The position numbers and the translations under genes were made by a program. A stretch of 64,000 bases of DNA from Auanema rhodensis. Taxonomy: Eukaryota > Nematoda > Chromadorea > Rhabditida > Rhabditidae. Shown one piece after another: positions 59,666-64,000 of the stretch; within the stretch, counting starts at the first letter, position 1; the number at the start of each line of letters is the position of its first letter. The stretch lies in contig OZ059895.1 in the NCBI GenBank assembly GCA_964057225.1, forward strand, positions 16,620,001-16,684,000, read 5' to 3'. A model generated the notes under the pieces. That model saw only the letters and a program-made list of their open reading frames with translations. It did not search any database and was not told the origin of the DNA.

Positions 59666-61639
59666 ATGGATCATCCCTCGTCCTCTCAAGATCCTGTACC
59701 TTTTGAGGATTTACAAAATCTTAATATCAACGGGTCAATAGCTGTATGTTTGACTATAACTACAAGTAAACTTATCACAAAGTATTCAGAGTAATGGAAT
59801 TAATTTTCATGAAACATTAATCAAAAAAGAGGACGCACTTGAAGCGGTTCGGTTAGGATTGAAAGGATTAAAACCTCGCAAATATGCTGAGAATAAATTA
59901 AAATTAAAATTTGATTATCGTGGAGAAAAACGAGCTGTTATGGTTCATCGCCCTGTACAACTTTCTTCCATAGAAGAATATATTAAAAAAACATTCGTTA
60001 AAGATCTAGCTATTTATTACAAACCTGAGGGAAATTCTGTCATAATATGCATTAGAACACAAAACGATTTAGATAATGCCGTAAAGGTAAACCCAATGAT
60101 TTAACCTGTACAATCGTTTAACAACTTTAGATTATCGATCGTAAGGAATTGACGTCACTACATCTACTATTATCCCAACAACAAACACTAGGTGATTCAA
60201 ATTGGTCATCTTTGCAACCGAATGCGGCTGGGACCTATAGTGCTAATATCGTTGAGGTTTTTTTTCATTTTCACAACTTAAATTTGACTATTCGACATAG
60301 ATTCCTTATTCGCAAACGTGTTCTTCATGTAGTGCTGCAATGAATTCACAAGCACATAGTGCAAGTGGGTTTTAATTTTCCTAAAGTGGCTGATTTTTTT
60401 AATTTCTCTATAGCCTAATACTCATGAATCAAATCATTCAATTTAATTATACATTTTGATTTTACATACAAAGAATTCAAAATTTGAAAGTTTTAAATCC
60501 CGAAATCGACTAGCAAACGCAAAGTATTGATTCTCAGTATTATTTCAGCGAATACTTCATTAGATCATAGTGCTTCTCAAATAGATTACGATGACCTGTT
60601 CCCTATGAAAGCTCCATCACAATGGAAAAAGGGAAAGTCAGTCTTCTTTACTTTTCTATTCTATATCATTTAGTTTATTTTTTAGAGAGATAGGAAAAGG
60701 TGCTTATGGTAGTGTATATGTAGCTCATGATGTTGATACGGGTCGGGATTTAGCTGTAAAGATTGTCCCTCTTATTCCATTAAATAGAGAAATGGGAAGT
60801 CAAAGTAAAAGCTTAGAACATGACATAAGAGTACTAGGTTTGTTAATATTTATAAATTTTTATTATTGATATTTTAAGCTCAGCTTCGACATCCTCGCAT
60901 TATTCAATACCTTGGAGTTCAAAACACAAGCGAGACTATTCTTATATTCATGGAATACATGCCAGGAGGATCAGTTAAAGATCTTATAGTCATAGAAGGG
61001 CATTTATCAAAAAACGTATCACTTCGATATACTTATCAGGTTTTAAAGCTGTTAATTCAGAATATTCCATTAATTTTGTATGTTATAGATTCTACAAGGG
61101 TTATCATATTTACATGGGAAAGATATAATTCATAGAGATATTAAACCACCTAATATACTTCGAGACACAAATGGAACTATAAAAATAGGAGATTTTGGTT
61201 CAGGAAAACAAATACAAACTATATCAGCACAATCGCAGAAGGAAGGGTTCAATGGGACTGTTTTATATTTTGCACCAGAGGTTTATCGCATATTTTCGAT
61301 AAATGGCCTAATACAACAAGCAAATTTAGGTAATTACAGGACAATCCGTAATTGGCAAAAAGGCTGATGTCTGGAGTGTTGGGATAACTTTACTAGAAAT
61401 GGTAACAGGTTCTGCGCCATGGTATGGCTTAGACAGCTTGGTCGCTATGCAGAAAATAGGTTATGAAGATACTCCATTAGATGTAAGCTTATAATAGAAG
61501 ATAGAAAAAAAATCTACTGTATCTTCAGTCATCACTCGATGAAGTGGTATTATCGCTAGTTAGGCGTTTGTTAACGAGATCTCCACATGATAGACCTACG
61601 GCTGATGATGTTTTAGCTAATTATCCGGCGTTAAGATAG
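59666..61639 (+). CDS. mekk-3: MAP kinase kinase kinase of the MEKK2/3 type (PB1 plus kinase domain)
   Basis: Ten exons: 59666-59743, 59790-60086, 60131-60256, 60301-60364, 60549-60636, 60686-60837, 60879-61039, 61089-61280, 61330-61482, 61529-61639; 473 residues. Residues about 58-135 form a PB1 domain (basic strand with [18 protein letters not shown], later [24 protein letters not shown]). The kinase has the glycine loop [12 protein letters not shown], catalytic [14 protein letters not shown] after the hinge, [10 protein letters not shown], and IGDFGSGKQ with the DFG. The activation segment ends [14 protein letters not shown] where relatives have GTPYWMAPEV. PB1 plus this kinase subfamily means MEKK2/3, upstream of MEK5/ERK5 or p38/JNK in animals. 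The linker is much shorter than in vertebrates (about 620 residues total there). The start follows TTTTAG directly. Confidence 0.88.
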
Positions 61640-61914
61640 GGTTTTATAAGAATTTTTAAGTATAATAATAGAATAGTTAATTTAATATAATAAGTATTCT
61701 AAACTTGTCGTTAAAAAGGGTATAATGATAATATACGTGTAAATATTTTCTCATAACGAAGAAAAAAATATTCTATTTAAGAATTAAGCTTTTTCTTAAT
61801 ATTTGTTTTTTTTTTACAAATACATATCATGATGGTTGTTCCACTATGCTATACCTTCTTTGTTTTGTGTTACTTAATGATTTGAACCTTTGCATTATCT
61901 CCGTTTTAGGAAAT
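61640..61914. other. Spacer between MAP3K and dysbindin-like gene
   Basis: 275 bp, same strand, ending in CGTTTTAGG six bases before the next ATG. The distance and acceptor would suit trans-splicing of a downstream operon gene, but this is inference. Confidence 0.35.
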
Positions 61915-63755
61915 ATGTTGGGAAGTCTTCGTGATGCGCTTGCTAATGTCCAGAATGAGATTGCTATCGGGTATGAAATTAACGAAAAAATTGAATGAAT
62001 CGTTTTCATAAACAATGAAACAAAAGTATTTCGAACGATTAATGACATAAAACAGAAAAAGAATAATGTTAAAAGAAATACTAATCAGCATATTCATAGC
62101 TAATAACTTTTTTTTTGAAAATGTTTCGCTTTCAGAGTCGAAAAAATTCGGAACAACGTCACCCCTTCCGCATTAACATTGCAACAGAAGTAAGTAATTC
62201 CATATTTGTATGTCGGAATCGTCAGCCAGTCATGAGTATTATCATAATACAATCAATTTGTCAAGTATATATCATATAGTAGTTGTATAGAAAAGGATGC
62301 TGCGCTGGCGATTCGGACAACCAACACTAGAACAGTTTGTTTTCTTTTCTTTCTTTTTTTTTTCAAATTTAATGATATAAGAAAATTACAGATGTGTAGA
62401 GGATGCTGTAGATGATATTATAAAAACGACAGCAGGTGGTGAACTTTTTCTCAAGTAAGTAAATATATTAAAAAAAAAAGTAAAAATTGAATAGAATTAA
62501 TAGTAATGTAGGTGTAATGATAGCCAATTTTTAGAACATGAATACATCAATAAAAGAATGTGAAAAATAGTTTTTGATGTACATGATTCAGAAAAAGGAA
62601 TGTGGCTATAAGGGGAGATTTTAGGCATCTGTCACAATGCTAATAGTTAGAGATGGGAGAGATTTCTCCAAATGCGGACGCGGAAAGATAGTCCGGAATA
62701 GAAATGTATAAAGTGCGAAAAGACCCTAGGCAAGACGCTTGGAAAAAACGTTAAAGAGCGAACAAGCAATTCATCAAGCCGGTTTACACGTGCTCAGTTG
62801 ACAATATGTAGGGTAGACAGACAGATTTCGGTGTTTCTTTTAATAAATTGGAAAAAAGTGACTTATTTGGTTGGGCTTCTTTCACCAATTCAAGTGAAAG
62901 TGCCCTCCCTTGTTCATACTCAATAATGGTGCGACGTTGTTTTGATAGTGTTCTGGCAATTCTTATATATATATTCTACATTATAGTGACTGGGTCACGT
63001 AAAACTATTCAATGACTGAAGACGTATGTGGGTGGATGACATATGGCTTATTGTATAGCCACGTGTTATATTATGGGGAAATGGATAAAAATTACATAAA
63101 TTCATCATCCCCAAACCAAATGTGTGTCTTCTGTGTGTATGTGTGTGCTGCGGATGTGGATGAATGCTGTCCGCCTTAACTCCAAATGAGGAAGAGGATG
63201 AAGCAAATTGGCCACTTGTCTTTTCCTTCTTTTAGTTTTTGGAAGTACTCTGATTTTTGGTTAGTTAGATCGCAAAAATACAAATCACCAGAAACTTTAA
63301 GGATTTTTCGATTAAGAAGATAAAACGGAAGAAAAATCAATGTTTAGGCTAATTTTCGTAGTTAAAAGTAAGAACAGATGAAGTGCGCTATGAGAACAGG
63401 TTCTCAAGAGGATTCTGGTGAACACTGAATAAAGCACAAATAGCATCATTCATTTTCCATTTTAATATAAGCAATTACAAAACAATCTTGTTCTTTCATG
63501 GAGAATGTGATAATTACATTATAGATTTCAATTTTCATTAAAAGAAATGCGTGAAAAAGCTGATGAGGGAGCACGCTTAGCCAATTTGTGTAGTACTAGA
63601 ATGGGAAGAGCTCAACAAGTAAGAATTTAATCAGTTTTTCTTGTATAAATTCGTTTAAGATGTGCAAGGAACGAGCTGATGCTGTTATGTCTATAGATTC
63701 ATTTCTTCGCAACACTTATGATATTGAAAAACAATTAAGAGATTTACATAAGCAG
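61915..63755 (+). CDS. dsbn-1: Dysbindin-like coiled-coil protein (BLOC-1 subunit), partial at the window edge
   Basis: Five exons lie in the window: 61915-61970, 62136-62189, 62392-62454, 63525-63618 and 63660-63755, phase-consistent; the gene continues beyond the end. The opening MLGSLRDALANVQNEIAIGVEKI resembles the dysbindin opening (MLxxLRxxLxxVQxxxxxG), and the segment AGGELFLKFQ followed by heptad-rich sequence corresponds to the start of the dysbindin coiled coil. Dysbindin is a BLOC-1 member acting in lysosome-related organelle and synaptic vesicle traffic. Similarity is over about 120 residues of low-specificity helical sequence, so the assignment is moderate; another small coiled-coil trafficking protein is possible. 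Intron 3 is 1070 bp, long for this window. Confidence 0.55.
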
Positions 63756-64000
63756 GTTCGTGTATTCCAATTTCCTATCATAAAAAATCGGCCCAATAAC
63801 CATTTTCAAAAGATTTTTCGTGTCAAACGGTTGAATTTCATGTAGTCACGCACACAAGCATTCGTACATGTCGCACAAAAATGTTTAATATTTTGAATTC
63901 TTCGTGTTGTGATGGTGTATTTCAAATGAAAACGTTATATTATATTTTATATGGAAACAATAAGAGAGGGAAATTTACAAGGAAATATATTAATCTAAAA

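Overview
The window looks like nuclear DNA from a rhabditid (clade V) nematode. It is AT-rich, most introns are about 45 to 70 bp, start codons often sit just after TTTTAG or TTTCAG trans-splice-like acceptors, and it carries nematode-specific families: Srt chemoreceptors, a cuticle collagen and a nematode-type U1 snRNA. The named species is not determinable from what I can see. Exon boundaries were worked out by hand from reading frames and GT/GC-AG sites and were not tested against transcripts.

Layout. 1-3750: complexin (cpx-1 type) and the nuclear PP1 inhibitor NIPP1, both on +. 3900-5030: unassigned minus-strand exon-like ORFs. 5304-8103: a 2.8 kb virus-like Polinton/Maverick derivative with 36 bp inverted termini and a 6 bp target duplication; it holds a polymerase B tail, a protease tail and an unrecognised multi-exon minus-strand gene. 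9190-25530: an Srt chemoreceptor cluster with one pseudogene (broken by a second small protease-bearing TIR element) and five intact genes, four on + and one on -. Within the cluster, 16862-17956 is a doubled tRNA-Asp plus U1 snRNA unit. 26309-32754: a secreted repeat protein on -, built from about 37 tandemly duplicated exon-plus-intron units. It is divergent from a cuticle collagen at 33965-35257. 35743-37731: a peroxisomal CoA diphosphatase of the Nudix family (ndx-8 type) on -. 37.8-50.6 kb: a pyrimidine-rich desert full of CT microsatellites that leads into an SHB-family SH2 adaptor on + (50649-52641). 54051-55450: ALG10 glucosyltransferase on +. 55831-58725: chondroitin synthase (sqv-5 type) on -. 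59666-61639: a PB1-containing MAP3K (MEKK2/3 type) on +. 61915 to the window edge: a partial dysbindin-like BLOC-1 subunit on +.

The housekeeping genes do not form an obvious pathway. Two of them are glycan-assembly enzymes (ALG10 and chondroitin synthase) that converge tail to tail. Complexin and dysbindin both act on vesicle traffic but lie at opposite ends. The most unusual structures are the exon-array gene, the Polinton derivative with its unknown gene, the patchwork gene conversion among the Srt copies, and the tRNA-Asp/U1 tandem.
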